Of a stretch of 61,027 bases of DNA, positions 16,872 through 26,402 are shown piece by piece. Position 1 is the stretch's first letter. Each line of letters begins with the position of its first letter. Position numbers and translations under genes: made by a program. This DNA is from a bacterium (lineage in GTDB: Bacteria; Chloroflexota; Chloroflexia; Chloroflexales; Kallotenuaceae). The notes under the pieces are model-generated. The model was not told where the DNA came from and searched no databases. It worked only from the letters and a program-made list of their open reading frames with translations. The stretch is from contig JADDQF010000128.1 of the NCBI GenBank assembly GCA_016781505.1, positions 3,021 through 64,047 of the forward strand, in the 5' to 3' direction.

Positions 16872-18140
16872 ATGCTTCGCCGCAGCGCGATTGGTCTCGG
16901 CATGATGTTGTTGCTCGCCGGCACTCTGTTTTTTACCAGCACAAGTCCGCGCATCTGGCCGTACCGCAATACACTGCAATATCTTCTCCGCAAACAATTC
17001 GGCACGGTGCAGCTGCCGTCCGACGCAGCGCGTGGTTCATTGCAGGGCGTGGTCCGCTCCACCTGGGGGCGGCCAATTGCGGGCGCAACCGTGCTTGTCT
17101 CCGGGCCGGACGGTACCGCTTTTGTAGGCGAGACCGACGCAGCAGGACGCTACCAGATCCCCAATGTGCCGGCAGGCAGCTACATTCCCGTCGCCGGCGC
17201 ACCGGGCTTTGCAGACTTGACGCTACGCACCTGGCTCGGCGTGCAAATTGCCTCTGGCCGCGCAACCGCGCTTGATCTGACGCTGCAGCCGCGGAGCCCA
17301 ACGCCGCTGGTTGCCGCTGCCGACGTTCGTCTGAGCTCACCGCAAACCTGGTCGATCCAGCAGCCGCTGCCGGCCCAGGCTGTACGCCGCGAGCTATCCT
17401 TTACTGTTAACGGGCGGCCCAATCAAACGACGTTGTTTTACACGCCCAACGACGGCCAGACGACCATGCTGCCCACACTCCTGGCCGTCTACCCGGGTCC
17501 CGCCGATCAATGGGAAAGCGTCTCGCTGCCGCTGGCTCAGGCGGGCTATGCCGTGATTGCGGTTGGCCCAGCCTATGCGTTGGATCTAGAGGCCGATGTC
17601 GACGATCTCCAGCGGGTGGTTGCGCTGGCCAAGGCTGGCAAGCTGCCCCGCGCGGATGGCTCCCGGATCGGGGCGCTGGCGGGCTCGTACAGCGGCTTGC
17701 ATGTGATGCGCTTTGCCGTGCGCGAGCCGGACACGCTACGGGCCGTCTTGTTGCTCGGACCGCCCACGGATATGTTTGAGCTGCGGCGCCAGTTCGAGGC
17801 CGGCACGTTGTTCCCGCCGTTTGGCCTGGACCAAGCCTTGATTGCCCTGGGGCTGCCACATCAGGAGCCCGAGCGCTACTGGCGCTATTCATCCCGCTAC
17901 CATGCGCGCGACATGCGCATGCCGGTGATGCTGATCCATTCCAAGCAAGATGAGGTGGTGCCGTTCACGCAGTCACAGCTGTTGGCGGACGAGTTCAAAC
18001 GCCTGGGCAAGCCCCATGAGCTGCATATTTTGGAAGGCATGGGCCATTATTTGCTGGCCACGGAGCGCACCCCGGCCATCGACGATCTGTTTCGCACCAC
18101 GGTTGAATTTTTTGATCAGCAGCTCGCGCCGGCCCCATAG
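16872..18140 (+). CDS. Secreted or anchored hydrolase with carboxypeptidase-regulatory-like domain
   Basis: The 422-residue protein has an N-terminal signal anchor (about 5-22), a beta-sandwich CarboxypepD_reg-like domain (about 58-140: GVVRSTWGRPIAGATV, DAAGRYQIPNVPAGSY), and an alpha/beta hydrolase domain of the prolyl-oligopeptidase/dienelactone type (about 175-420). The nucleophile elbow reads LAGSYSG, an atypical variant of GxSxG. The acid is in HSKQDEVVP and the His in GMGHYL. The regulatory-like domain probably mediates binding or folding on the outer face. The substrate is unknown. Confidence 0.78.
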   Translation: MLRRSAIGLGMMLLLAGTLFFTSTSPRIWPYRNTLQYLLRKQFGTVQLPSDAARGSLQGVVRSTWGRPIAGATVLVSGPDGTAFVGETDAAGRYQIPNVPAGSYIPVAGAPGFADLTLRTWLGVQIASGRATALDLTLQPRSPTPLVAAADVRLSSPQTWSIQQPLPAQAVRRELSFTVNGRPNQTTLFYTPNDGQTTMLPTLLAVYPGPADQWESVSLPLAQAGYAVIAVGPAYALDLEADVDDLQRVVALAKAGKLPRADGSRIGALAGSYSGLHVMRFAVREPDTLRAVLLLGPPTDMFELRRQFEAGTLFPPFGLDQALIALGLPHQEPERYWRYSSRYHARDMRMPVMLIHSKQDEVVPFTQSQLLADEFKRLGKPHELHILEGMGHYLLATERTPAIDDLFRTTVEFFDQQLAPAP

Positions 18141-18343
18141 ATTCGGCCTCCATTGCAGATTTTGGGTGGGTCATTGATAATTGCGCTCGCAAAGGAGTAT
18201 CCAGCAGCGCAACGAGCGGCCGTGACCTGTGCGTTGCGCTCCATGCCTTGGCTCAACCACCATGATTGGCTCGAGCTGGCGGCACCCACCCGTTCAGGCA
18301 GTACGTTTGTGTTTAAATCGACCGCCCAGATAAGGATAACAGC

Positions 18344-19897
18344 GTGAACACGACGACGCAGCAAAAGATTGAGGAGTTGCGCCAGCGCCGCGCGCAAGCG
18401 GAAACAACCGACCCTGCGGCTGCCCAAAAACAGCACGCCCGTGGCAAAGGCACGGCCCGTGAACGGATCGCCGCGCTGCTTGATCCCGGCTCGTTTGTGG
18501 AGCTGGATGCGTTTGCGGTTCACCGGGCTCATAGCTTCGGTCTAGAGCAACGTCAACCCCTGGGCGATGGCGTGATCACCGGGCATGGTACCATCGACGG
18601 TCGGCCGGTTTGTCTTTTTTCACAAGACTTTACCGTGTTTGGCGGATCACTCGGGGAAGTGTTTGCGGAAAAGATCGTCAAGGTGATGGATCTAGCCCTG
18701 CGCATGGGCGTACCCTGTATCGGCATCAACGACTCGGGCGGCGCGCGTATTCAGGAGGGTGTGGTTGCGCTGGGCGGCTATGCCGAAATTTTTTACCGCA
18801 ATGTGTTGTCGTCGGGCGTGATTCCGCAGCTTTCGATCATTGCCGGGCCATGCGCTGGCGGCGCCGTGTATTCGCCGGCCATGACCGATTTTATCTTGAT
18901 GGTTAAGCAGACCTCGCAGATGTTTATTACCGGGCCGGAGGTGATCAAAAGCGTCACCGGCGAGGAGGTTGGCTTTGAAGAGCTGGGTGGGGCGATGACC
19001 CATAATGCCCGCTCCGGCGTTGCGCATTTCGCCGCCGACGATGAGGCCGAGTGCTTTGAGCAGCTGCGCACGCTGCTGTCGTTTTTGCCCGCCAACAACA
19101 TGGAAGATCCGCCGGCGGTCCAGCCTATGGATCAGCCGGATCGCATGGAAGAATTGTTACAAAGTCTTATTCCAGATTCGCCGAAAAAGCCGTATGATAT
19201 GAAGCACATCGTCGAGAGCATTCTTGATGATGGCTTCTTCTTTGAAATACAGCCATTCTGGGCGCAAAATTTGGTTATTGGGCTGGGTCGATTGGATGGA
19301 CAGGTTGTCGGCATCGTTGGCAATCAGCCCCTGGCGATGGCCGGCACGCTGGATATTGACGCTTCGACCAAAGGGGCGCGCTTTGTTCGCTTCTGCGATG
19401 CATTCAATATCCCGTTGGTGACGCTGGTCGATGTGCCGGGCTTTTTGCCGGGGCTGCAGCAAGAGTACGGCGGCATCATTCGGCACGGTGCCAAGCTGCT
19501 GTATGCCTACTGTGAGGCGACGGTGCCTAAGCTCACCGTGATCACCCGCAAAGCCTATGGCGGCGCGTACGATGTGATGGCCTCCAAGCATATTCGGGCC
19601 GACTTCAACTTCGCTTGGCCGACCGCCGAAATTGCGGTTATGGGCGTTGATGCGGCGGTCAAGATCATTTTCAGAAAAGAGCTGGCCGAGGCAGACAATG
19701 TGGTTGCGCGCCAAGCGGAGCTGGTGGACGATTACCAGCGGCGCTTTGCGAATCCGTATGTGGCAGCCGAGCGGGGGTATATCGATCAGGTGATTGAGCC
19801 GCGCGAGACACGGCCGGCACTCATTAAAGCGCTCCGCTTGGCGCGAACAAAGCGGCAAAGTATGCCGCCTCGCAAGCATGGTAACATACCGTTGTGA
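18344..19897 (+). CDS. Acyl-CoA carboxylase beta subunit (propionyl/acetyl-CoA carboxyltransferase)
   Basis: The 517-residue carboxyltransferase has both crotonase-like halves. The acyl-CoA oxyanion [14 protein letters not shown] lies in the N half and [23 protein letters not shown] in the C half. The Asp in [11 protein letters not shown] is the position that helps set acyl-chain choice in this family, compatible with propionyl- and/or acetyl-CoA. It transfers carboxyl from biotin to the acyl-CoA. The biotin carboxylase and carrier subunits are not in the window. The start is GTG with AAGG upstream. In Chloroflexia such enzymes serve lipid synthesis and the 3-hydroxypropionate cycle. Confidence 0.9.
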   Translation: MNTTTQQKIEELRQRRAQAETTDPAAAQKQHARGKGTARERIAALLDPGSFVELDAFAVHRAHSFGLEQRQPLGDGVITGHGTIDGRPVCLFSQDFTVFGGSLGEVFAEKIVKVMDLALRMGVPCIGINDSGGARIQEGVVALGGYAEIFYRNVLSSGVIPQLSIIAGPCAGGAVYSPAMTDFILMVKQTSQMFITGPEVIKSVTGEEVGFEELGGAMTHNARSGVAHFAADDEAECFEQLRTLLSFLPANNMEDPPAVQPMDQPDRMEELLQSLIPDSPKKPYDMKHIVESILDDGFFFEIQPFWAQNLVIGLGRLDGQVVGIVGNQPLAMAGTLDIDASTKGARFVRFCDAFNIPLVTLVDVPGFLPGLQQEYGGIIRHGAKLLYAYCEATVPKLTVITRKAYGGAYDVMASKHIRADFNFAWPTAEIAVMGVDAAVKIIFRKELAEADNVVARQAELVDDYQRRFANPYVAAERGYIDQVIEPRETRPALIKALRLARTKRQSMPPRKHGNIPL

Positions 19898-19936
19898 TCA
19901 TTACCGACTGAGCGGTGACCAATCGAGGACGGCAGT

Positions 19937-20392
19937 ATGCGGCGACCCTGGTCTTCCAAACGTGCACGGAGCACAGAGCAACCGATTGAACTGCGGTTGC
20001 CGAGCTGCCTCGGCTATGAAAAGGTCGCGATGGATACCGCAGCGGTGATTGCGGAACGTATGGGCTTCGGGCCGGACCGAGTCGCTGGCTTGCGTACGGC
20101 GGTTTCGGAAGCGGTGACGAACGCTATTGAGCATGGAAACCAGGGCGTGCGCAACGCCGAGGTTCATGTTGTGATGGCGATTCAAGATGATACGCTCATC
20201 ATTTGCGTCCGTGATCAGAATTATCACCAGTTCGACCGGAGCTATGGCATTCAGCGTCCCGACCTGCAGCGGGCCCTGCGCGGCGAAGATGTGGGCTGGG
20301 GCATGTGGCTGATCCGGCAGTTTGTTGATGAGGTTGAATTTACCGGCGTTCCCAACGGGGGCAACGAAGTGCGAATGGTGCTGCGGGCCTAG
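19937..20392 (+). CDS. RsbW-like anti-sigma serine kinase/ATP-binding protein
   Basis: The 151-residue GHKL ATPase has an N box SEAVTNAIEHGN (about 56-67) and a G2-like box GWGMWLIRQF (about 120-129). Proteins of this kind bind a sigma factor or other partner and phosphorylate a STAS antagonist. The STAS-domain gene begins 95 bp downstream on the same strand, so this pair is a likely partner-switching module. No sigma factor gene is adjacent, so its output is not visible. Confidence 0.85.
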   Translation: MRRPWSSKRARSTEQPIELRLPSCLGYEKVAMDTAAVIAERMGFGPDRVAGLRTAVSEAVTNAIEHGNQGVRNAEVHVVMAIQDDTLIICVRDQNYHQFDRSYGIQRPDLQRALRGEDVGWGMWLIRQFVDEVEFTGVPNGGNEVRMVLRA

Positions 20393-20487
20393 CGGTAATC
20401 AAGCATTAAGACCGATGATCAAGCTTCCAGCAGCTGCTATGTATAGGTCATTGGTTATCAATAACTGCAAACTGATAAGAGGTAGTT

Positions 20488-20850
20488 ATGGCGTTTCTGG
20501 ATGATGCTTTGGAAGTGACAAGCCGCCGTCACGGCAATGTCACCGTCATCGATATTAAGGGCGATGTCACAACGTTTGCGGATGCCAAGATTACCGAAGC
20601 CTACACTGCAGCAACCGAGGCAGGTGCACAAAAGCTGGTGCTCAACTTCCATCACAGCAACTATATCAACAGCGCTGGCATTGCGATTTTGATCCGCATT
20701 GTCACCAGCTGCGGTCGGCACGGCCAAAAGCTGGCGATGAGCGGGTTGAACGAGCATTTTCAGAAGATTTTCCGGATGGTCGGCTTGTCACAGTATGCCG
20801 ATATTCACGAAACCGAAGAGCAAGCCGTCGCAGCGCTAACCGGCGCGTAG
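20488..20850 (+). CDS. STAS-domain anti-anti-sigma factor (RsbV-like)
   Basis: This 120-residue STAS protein has the conserved phosphorylatable Ser in YINSAGIAIL (about residues 54-63). When dephosphorylated, family members bind RsbW-type kinases and free the sigma factor. Good spacing of the ribosome-binding site AGAGG supports the ATG at 20488. A 5-bp inverted repeat GTTAT-CA-ATAAC lies at 20454-20465 just upstream and may be regulatory. Confidence 0.9.
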   Translation: MAFLDDALEVTSRRHGNVTVIDIKGDVTTFADAKITEAYTAATEAGAQKLVLNFHHSNYINSAGIAILIRIVTSCGRHGQKLAMSGLNEHFQKIFRMVGLSQYADIHETEEQAVAALTGA

Positions 20851-20868
20851 CAAGCGCATCGCTCGGGC

Positions 20869-20904
20869 GGAGCCGGCGGCTGTCCCCGGACAGCCGCCGG
20901 CTCC
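20869..20904. terminator. Strong hairpin between convergent genes (likely bidirectional)
   Basis: GGAGCCGGCGGCTGTCC and its exact complement (17 bp) form a very stable stem with a minimal loop, followed by TTGTTCT on the plus strand. It sits between the STAS gene and folD, which converge. Confidence 0.85.
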
Positions 20905-20928
20905 TTGTTCTCAAGGAGCCCAGCGCGT

Positions 20929-21780
20929 CTACAGCTGCTGTGCGCGCGCCGCATGCAGCACATTGCGCAGCAGCATCATGTTGGTTACCGGACCTGTCCC
21001 GCCCGGCACGGGCGTGATCGCGCCGGCGACCTCGGCCGCGCTCCCATAGTCAACATCCCCGACGACCTGCCCCGCTCCCATTTCATTGATGCCAAAGTCT
21101 ACGACGACCGCCCCCGGCTTTAACATAGCACCCGTTACGATTCCAGCTCTGCCTACCGCTACCGCCACCACATCAGCCGAACCAACAATGGCTGCAAGGT
21201 TTGGCGTGCGCGAGTGTGCAACGGTAACCGTGGCATGTTCTTGAAGCAGCAGCAACGCCATCGGCTTGCCCACGATATTTGAGCGACCCACCACCACCGC
21301 GTGTTTACCGGCAAGCGAAATGTTATAGTGCCGCAGTAGCTCCATCCCCCCGGCCGGCGTATTCGGTACCAGCGCAGGTAAGCCCTGGGCAAGGCGTCCC
21401 AGGTTGACGGGATGCAGTCCGTCCACATCCTTGCGCGGATCCAGCGCATCAATCACCGCTGCTCCGTCAAGATGCTGGGGGAGCGGCACCTGCACAATGA
21501 TCCCATGTGTTTCCGGCCGGGCATTAAGTTGCTGTATCTGGGCGATCAGCGCGTCCTGCTCAATATCGGCGGGTAGCTGCGCAAGCTGGAACGTGATGCC
21601 AACGTGCTGACAAGCGCGGCTGATCGCTCGTACGTACCAGTCCGAAGCCGCATCCCCATGCACTTGCACGACATCCAGGCGCGGTGGGCTGCTGTATTGC
21701 TGTTGAAACTCCCGAACCCCAGCGCGTAGCTCTTCCCGCAACGTCGCCGCGACGCTTCGCCCATCCAGAATGAGTGGCAT
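20929..21780 (-). CDS. folD: FolD-type methylenetetrahydrofolate dehydrogenase (cyclohydrolase lysine absent)
   Basis: The 283-residue protein is full length for FolD and has VQVPLPQHLD, DPRKDVDGLHPVN and the NADP-binding VVGRSNIVGKP. FolD normally oxidises methylene-THF and hydrolyses methenyl-THF. In E. coli the catalytic lysine for hydrolysis lies in Y-V-A-S-K; here the same block reads Y49-V-R-A-I53, so the lysine is isoleucine. I checked this codon (ATC) on the reverse strand. Dehydrogenase activity is plausible but cyclohydrolase activity is doubtful. The gene converges on the RsbV-like gene across a strong terminator. Confidence 0.92.
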   Translation of the reverse strand: MPLILDGRSVAATLREELRAGVREFQQQYSSPPRLDVVQVHGDAASDWYVRAISRACQHVGITFQLAQLPADIEQDALIAQIQQLNARPETHGIIVQVPLPQHLDGAAVIDALDPRKDVDGLHPVNLGRLAQGLPALVPNTPAGGMELLRHYNISLAGKHAVVVGRSNIVGKPMALLLLQEHATVTVAHSRTPNLAAIVGSADVVAVAVGRAGIVTGAMLKPGAVVVDFGINEMGAGQVVGDVDYGSAAEVAGAITPVPGGTGPVTNMMLLRNVLHAARAQQL

Positions 21781-21967
21781 TGCTCGTCCTTCTCGCTTAA
21801 TGACTTCCAGCGATGATAGGGATAAGTGCTGAAGCTGTCAAAAGTTCCGTCAGGGTGGGGCGGGTGATTGGTGCGCTCGGCCTTGGCTGCATAGGAGTAC
21901 TTCTGCAGATGCTCCAAAGATACTTCCCCTGACCGCCATGTTAATTGATACCATTCATTTTAACAAT

Positions 21968-21995
21968 TTGACAACTTTTCAATATTCGGTATAAT
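21968..21995 (+). promoter_or_regulatory. Consensus promoter of the first S8 protease (copy A)
   Basis: TTGACA (21968-21973), a 16-bp spacer and TATAAT (21990-21995) match the sigma-70 consensus in both hexamers. The same promoter, base for base including the spacer, recurs at 26521-26548 in front of the second S8 protease. Confidence 0.9.
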
Positions 21996-22250
21996 TTGCG
22001 CACCCAAAACAAAGTTGGTACTCCAGTACCAGCAAGATACGCTACCAAACAATAGTTGTGTGTGACACAGTCGCTCCGCACTAATCGGCAGCATAGGTGC
22101 TGCACCGTCCGTTGGTCGCCTTGTTTCCCGTGCAAGGCGTATTGTTTCGTGCGCTCTTGCGCAGAAACCCAGCATTCCCCACATCCTGTCAGTTCGTTGG
22201 TGTTTGGTTTCTGTCCTGGTCCCAGTTCGACCTTTTGAGGAGAAGCCCAC
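21996..22250 (+). ncRNA. Long structured 5' leader of S8 protease A (candidate regulatory RNA)
   Basis: About 255 nt separate the -10 from the ATG. Short hairpins are visible in order: GGTACT/AGTACC (22017-22030), GCAGCA/TGCTGC (22088-22103), GCCTTG/CAAGGC (22118-22138), and TGCGC/GCGCA (22149-22162). A ribosome-binding site GAGGAG precedes the ATG. A leader of the same length and largely the same sequence precedes the second S8 protease. Several arms differ between copies in a way that keeps or shortens the pairing. I recognise no known riboswitch class. A transcription terminator is not evident inside it. Confidence 0.55.
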
Positions 22251-25200
22251 ATGTCCATGACGTCCAAACGGTTGTTCGGTTCCCTGCTTGCTGGCGCTTT
22301 GTCGCTCGCGCTCGTCCTACCCGCTGGTGCCGCACCCAACGGCCAAAAGAACAATCAACTGGGTAAACACGACCGCGAGCTGCTCGCGGCGGCGACCGCC
22401 CGTGGCGATAAGACGGTCACGTTGCTGATTGCAGCGAAACCTGGTTCAAACAGAACCGTGGCTAGTGGCATTGCAAGCCTTGGCGGCAGCGTTCGTTACC
22501 AGGATAACGACATCAGCTACATTCGAGCCGTCGTTCCGATTGCAAAGGCGGATGCCGCCGCCAACCTAAGTGGTATCGAGGCAGCCGACATCGACGAAAT
22601 CATCCCGCTCGAAGATCCCCGCCCTGAAGCGATCGGCGAAGCGACGCAGGTTGCTCCCCCAAGCGCCACGACGCCAAACGAAAACGCCTACATGCCCACC
22701 CGCGATATCGGTGCGCCGCAGTTCGTTGCCGCCAACCCAACCTGGGATGGTCGTGGCGTGACGGTTGGTATCGTTGATACTGGCATTGACCTGGATCACC
22801 CGGCGCTGCGCACGACCACCACTGGCGAGCGCAAGGTTGTTGATTGGGTTACCTACACCCATCCAACCGACGACAACGATCCGACCTGGGTTGATATGCA
22901 GGATCAGGTAAGCGGCGCCACGTTTAGTTACAAGGATGTGAGCTACACCGCTCCTGCGGCGGCTACGTACCGCATCGGTCTCTTCAATGAGCGTGACCGA
23001 CGGCTTGGCGGCGAGGTCGGCAGCGACGTGAACCGCGACGGCAACCCGGCAGGCAGCAAAGGTACATTTGCAGTGCTGTGGGATACCGCTACCAACAACG
23101 TGTACGTCGACACCAACCAGAACAACAGCTTTGCCGACGAGCAGGCGATGACTGACTTCAGCGTTCGCAACGACGTTGGCACGTTCGGCACCGATAACCC
23201 GGCTACACCGATCCGGGAAGCTATGCCGTTTGTTGTCCAGACGAAGTCGACGGCGGGTGACGCCAAGCGCTACGTCAACATCGGCATTGTGTCAGGCGCC
23301 CACGGCTCGCACGTCGGCGGTATTGTTGCGGCGAACAACATGTTTGGTGGGGATGTAGACGGGGCGGCACCAGGCGCGAAGCTTGTATCGGTGCGAGTTT
23401 GCTTGTTCATTAGTGGTTGTACGGCACACGCCTTGATCGAGGGTATGACCTGGGTTGCCAAGCAGGGCAACGTTGACGTGATCAACATGTCGATTGGCGG
23501 CCTGCCGGCGCTCAACGATGGCAATAACGTCCGTGCTATCCTTTATAACCGCCTGATCGAGCAGTACAACGTCCAAATGTTCATCTCGGCCGGCAACAGT
23601 GGCCCTGGCATCAACACCATCGGTGACCCATCGGCGGCGAGCAAGGTGATGAGCGTGGGCGCGTATGTCCACAAAGATACCTGGCTCAATAACTATGGTG
23701 CAGAAGCGACCAAAGACGACGGCATGTTTGTCTTCTCGTCGCGCGGCCCGCGTGAGGACGGCGGCTTCAAGCCCAACATTGTTGCGCCGGGTGCGGCAGT
23801 CTCGACAGTTCCGACGTGGCAACGGGGCGGTCCTGTCCCTGGAACGTATGCGCTGCCTGCTGGCTACGCGATGTTCAACGGTACCTCGATGGCTTCGCCC
23901 CAGGCCGCCGGTGGCGCGGCACTGCTGGTCAGTGCGGCCAAGCAGTCTGGCGCGCAGCATCAGCCCGCGCAACTCCGTCAGGCGATCAACTCGAGTGCTC
24001 GCTATCTGCCGGCTTACGGCGCACACGAGCAGGGTAATGGTTTGATGGACGTGGCTAAGGCGTGGGAAGCGCTCAGGCGTAATATCAAGACGGTCGGTAT
24101 CAGCAGTAGCGCGCCGATCAATACGGTGCTGAGTGGTTTCCTGGCAACTGCCAATCAGGGCCAGGGCATTTACGAGCGTGAAGGCTGGACCGCTGGGCAG
24201 ACCGGTCAGCGCACAATTACGTTCACCCGCACAACCGGCGGGTCGCGCGCCGTTACCTATAACTTGAGCTGGGTCGGCAACGACGGTACGTTCAAGAGTG
24301 CTGCGTCGATCAGCTTGCCGCTCAACAAGAGCGTAGCGCTGCCGGTCGAAATTGGTCCGGCTGGCGCTGGAGTCCACAGCGCGATCCTTAACCTGGATGA
24401 TCCGAATACGGTTGGGATCGATTACCAGACGATGAACACGGTCGTGGCGACGGAGGCCTTTACCACAGCCAATAACTACAGCCTCTCATACTCCGGCACA
24501 GCCGACCGGCCCGACAAGGCAACGTTCTTCTTCAATGTTCCGGCCAACACGCCCGCGTTCAAGATCGATGTGACCGCGACGAATGGCGCTCGCCTGCGCT
24601 TCCTGCGCTTCCATCCATTCGGCCTGGGGATCGAAAACAGCACGGCGGGCTATCAAACCGGTGGCACGCAAAGCCGCTCCTTGTCGAACCCACAGGCAGG
24701 CGTTTGGGAAGTGACGGTTGACAGCTCACGCCTTTCGCCGGTGAGCCAGGGGACCTTCACCATCACCGGCTCGATCCTGGGCGCGGATGTTTCGCCGAAC
24801 CCGGATGTGATCAACAGAGCCGCAGTGAACACGCCGGTCAACCGTGAGTACACCTTCACCAACCGGTTTGGAACGTTCACCGGTAATGCGGCCGGTACGG
24901 CTTTGGGCAGCGCGGTTGTGGCTCGCCCGACCATCGCCAACCTGGCCCAGCAGGTGTACACCGTCGAAGTTGACGCCGGCTCGACCTCGTTGACCGCCCG
25001 CATCGGCAACCCGTCTGACACCAACGCCGACCTTGACCTGTTCGTGATCAATGCGGCAGGCCGGGTGGTTGGCCAGGCGGCGGACGGCGACTCAGAAGAG
25101 GCGGTGACGATCACGAACCCGCCGGCCGGCACATACACCATTCTGGTGGACGGCTATGCGGTTCCGGCTGGTACAACGGCCTACGATTACCTGGATGTGT

Positions 25201-25403
25201 TCGCCAACGGCAAGTACGGCTCGGTCACGGTGACCGATGCAGCGGCCGTGCGCGCTCCTGGCGCGACATGGACCGCGCCGGGCGTGGTGACGGCGCAGGC
25301 AGCTCCGGCAGCCGGCCGCATCCTGCTTGGCAACGTGCTTGTCCGGGCCGGCGCCACGACGGTCGGCTCGGGCACTGTTCAGGTCTTGAACGTCGCGCCG
25401 TAA
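22251..25403 (+). CDS. Secreted S8 subtilisin-like protease with PPC domain
   Basis: The 1050-residue precursor has a signal peptide (1-27, ending AGA), a propeptide-like segment to about 120, and the S8 catalytic domain. The triad is Asp176 (GIVDTGID), His351 (GAHGSHVGG) and Ser546 (FNGTSMASP), with oxyanion Asn449 in SAGNSG. The Asp-to-His spacing of about 175 residues is far above the ~30 in subtilisin. The extra segment carries D-x-N-x-D-G-like Ca-binding loops around 259-265 and 287-297. Beta-rich domains follow, including a PPC domain (about 895-985). Expression is through the long leader shared with the third protease. Confidence 0.92.
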   Translation: MSMTSKRLFGSLLAGALSLALVLPAGAAPNGQKNNQLGKHDRELLAAATARGDKTVTLLIAAKPGSNRTVASGIASLGGSVRYQDNDISYIRAVVPIAKADAAANLSGIEAADIDEIIPLEDPRPEAIGEATQVAPPSATTPNENAYMPTRDIGAPQFVAANPTWDGRGVTVGIVDTGIDLDHPALRTTTTGERKVVDWVTYTHPTDDNDPTWVDMQDQVSGATFSYKDVSYTAPAAATYRIGLFNERDRRLGGEVGSDVNRDGNPAGSKGTFAVLWDTATNNVYVDTNQNNSFADEQAMTDFSVRNDVGTFGTDNPATPIREAMPFVVQTKSTAGDAKRYVNIGIVSGAHGSHVGGIVAANNMFGGDVDGAAPGAKLVSVRVCLFISGCTAHALIEGMTWVAKQGNVDVINMSIGGLPALNDGNNVRAILYNRLIEQYNVQMFISAGNSGPGINTIGDPSAASKVMSVGAYVHKDTWLNNYGAEATKDDGMFVFSSRGPREDGGFKPNIVAPGAAVSTVPTWQRGGPVPGTYALPAGYAMFNGTSMASPQAAGGAALLVSAAKQSGAQHQPAQLRQAINSSARYLPAYGAHEQGNGLMDVAKAWEALRRNIKTVGISSSAPINTVLSGFLATANQGQGIYEREGWTAGQTGQRTITFTRTTGGSRAVTYNLSWVGNDGTFKSAASISLPLNKSVALPVEIGPAGAGVHSAILNLDDPNTVGIDYQTMNTVVATEAFTTANNYSLSYSGTADRPDKATFFFNVPANTPAFKIDVTATNGARLRFLRFHPFGLGIENSTAGYQTGGTQSRSLSNPQAGVWEVTVDSSRLSPVSQGTFTITGSILGADVSPNPDVINRAAVNTPVNREYTFTNRFGTFTGNAAGTALGSAVVARPTIANLAQQVYTVEVDAGSTSLTARIGNPSDTNADLDLFVINAAGRVVGQAADGDSEEAVTITNPPAGTYTILVDGYAVPAGTTAYDYLDVFANGKYGSVTVTDAAAVRAPGATWTAPGVVTAQAAPAAGRILLGNVLVRAGATTVGSGTVQVLNVAP

Positions 25404-25419
25404 ATCGTTCTTAGCGGTG

Positions 25420-25453
25420 AGCAGCTCCCGTCAACGGCGATGGGGGCTGTTCT
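25420..25453 (+). terminator. Intrinsic terminator of S8 protease A
   Basis: GCAGCTCCCGTC pairs with GATGGGGGCTG, with G-T and A-C imperfections, followed by TTCT. Its shape matches the terminators after the next two proteases. Confidence 0.6.
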
Positions 25454-25576
25454 ACGTAATTGAACGTCTCGCATTGCTGTACGGCGTAGAGCTGAACTTG
25501 ATATTTCAACATGTTCGATGCAAAGTCTCATTTGGAGCACTGCGTTGAGCTGCTGTCTAGATGGAGGAGCAATTAC

Positions 25577-26377
25577 ATGAAAGCACAACGGTTGGCAAAG
25601 CTCTTGATTGTGTGCATGATGCTGCTGTTAGCGGTCGCACCTGCTTGGGCAGTTACTTCGGGAGAGCCAGATGGCAATGACCATCCGTATGTCGGGCTGG
25701 TCGCGCTGTACGACGCCGAAGGCACCTATATCGGGCGGTGTAGTGGCACGCTGCTGTCGTCAACAGTGGTGCTGACGGCTGGTCACTGCACGTTCGATGC
25801 GGCTTCGGCTCGTGTCTATTTTGAGCCGGTTGTGGAGGCGAACCTCCGAGAACCAGGAAACACGGGGTATTTGGGAACGACGGTAACCCATCCGGAGTAC
25901 GCTAATTTCGCTGGCTTTCCCAACACCCACGACCTTGGTCTTATCTTGCTGGATGAGTCGGTCGAGACCGAAACGATTGGTGAACTTGCCGAGCCGAACA
26001 CCCTTGATGCTCTCGCAACCAAGCGCGGTCAGCAGGAAACAACCTTTGATGTCGTTGGGTATGGCCTCCAAAGCGTGAAGCCTAAGCTTCAGGCGGATCG
26101 AGTGCGCTACCAAGGCACCGTCCAGTTCGTAAATCTGCGCAGCGCCCTTACCGATGGTTTCAACTTGCAGCACTCAGGTAGCCCAGGCAAGGGCACGGGA
26201 GGAGCCGGTACCTGCTTCGGCGACTCCGGTGGTCCCGTATTCCTGCCAGGCACGAACATCATCGTGGCCGTTACGTCCTTTGGCCTGAATAGCAACTGCG
26301 CTGGACCAGGCTTTGCCTACCGTGTTGACATCGAAGAGTCGCTGGAATTCATCAACCAATACCTTACGAATTCCTAA
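25577..26377 (+). CDS. Secreted trypsin-like S1 serine protease
   Basis: The 266-residue precursor has a signal peptide (1-25, ending AWA) and a chymotrypsin-fold domain. The triad is His70 (LTAGHC), Asp119 (THDLGLILLD) and Ser217 (GDSGGP). Cys55 and Cys71 can form the bracket disulfide around the His. The ATG at 25577 has GGAGGAGC upstream. No trypsin-like Asp at the S1 base was confidently placed. It lies between two S8 genes, sharing their type of terminator but not their leader. Confidence 0.9.
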   Translation: MKAQRLAKLLIVCMMLLLAVAPAWAVTSGEPDGNDHPYVGLVALYDAEGTYIGRCSGTLLSSTVVLTAGHCTFDAASARVYFEPVVEANLREPGNTGYLGTTVTHPEYANFAGFPNTHDLGLILLDESVETETIGELAEPNTLDALATKRGQQETTFDVVGYGLQSVKPKLQADRVRYQGTVQFVNLRSALTDGFNLQHSGSPGKGTGGAGTCFGDSGGPVFLPGTNIIVAVTSFGLNSNCAGPGFAYRVDIEESLEFINQYLTNS

Positions 26378-26402
26378 GATAGCGCTGGCCTCCATCAGAC
26401 CG

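Noticed and set aside
20454-20465. SigB-type promoter near the STAS gene
   Set aside because: Only a short inverted repeat GTTAT-CA-ATAAC is present; no GTTT-GGGTAT pair with correct spacing was found.
22056-22238. Conserved short frame in the protease leaders (shared L-C-V-T-Q start in both copies)
   Set aside because: The similarity follows from nucleotide conservation, substitutions between copies change amino acids, and the frames diverge after an indel. An RNA-level explanation is preferred.
21996-22250. c-di-GMP or other known riboswitch in the protease leader
   Set aside because: I could not match conserved cores of c-di-GMP, SAM, TPP, cobalamin or preQ1 riboswitches.
23292-24377. 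A 361-residue minus-strand frame inside the S8 protease gene
   Set aside because: It is the reverse shadow of the protease coding region and has no start signal or recognisable motif.
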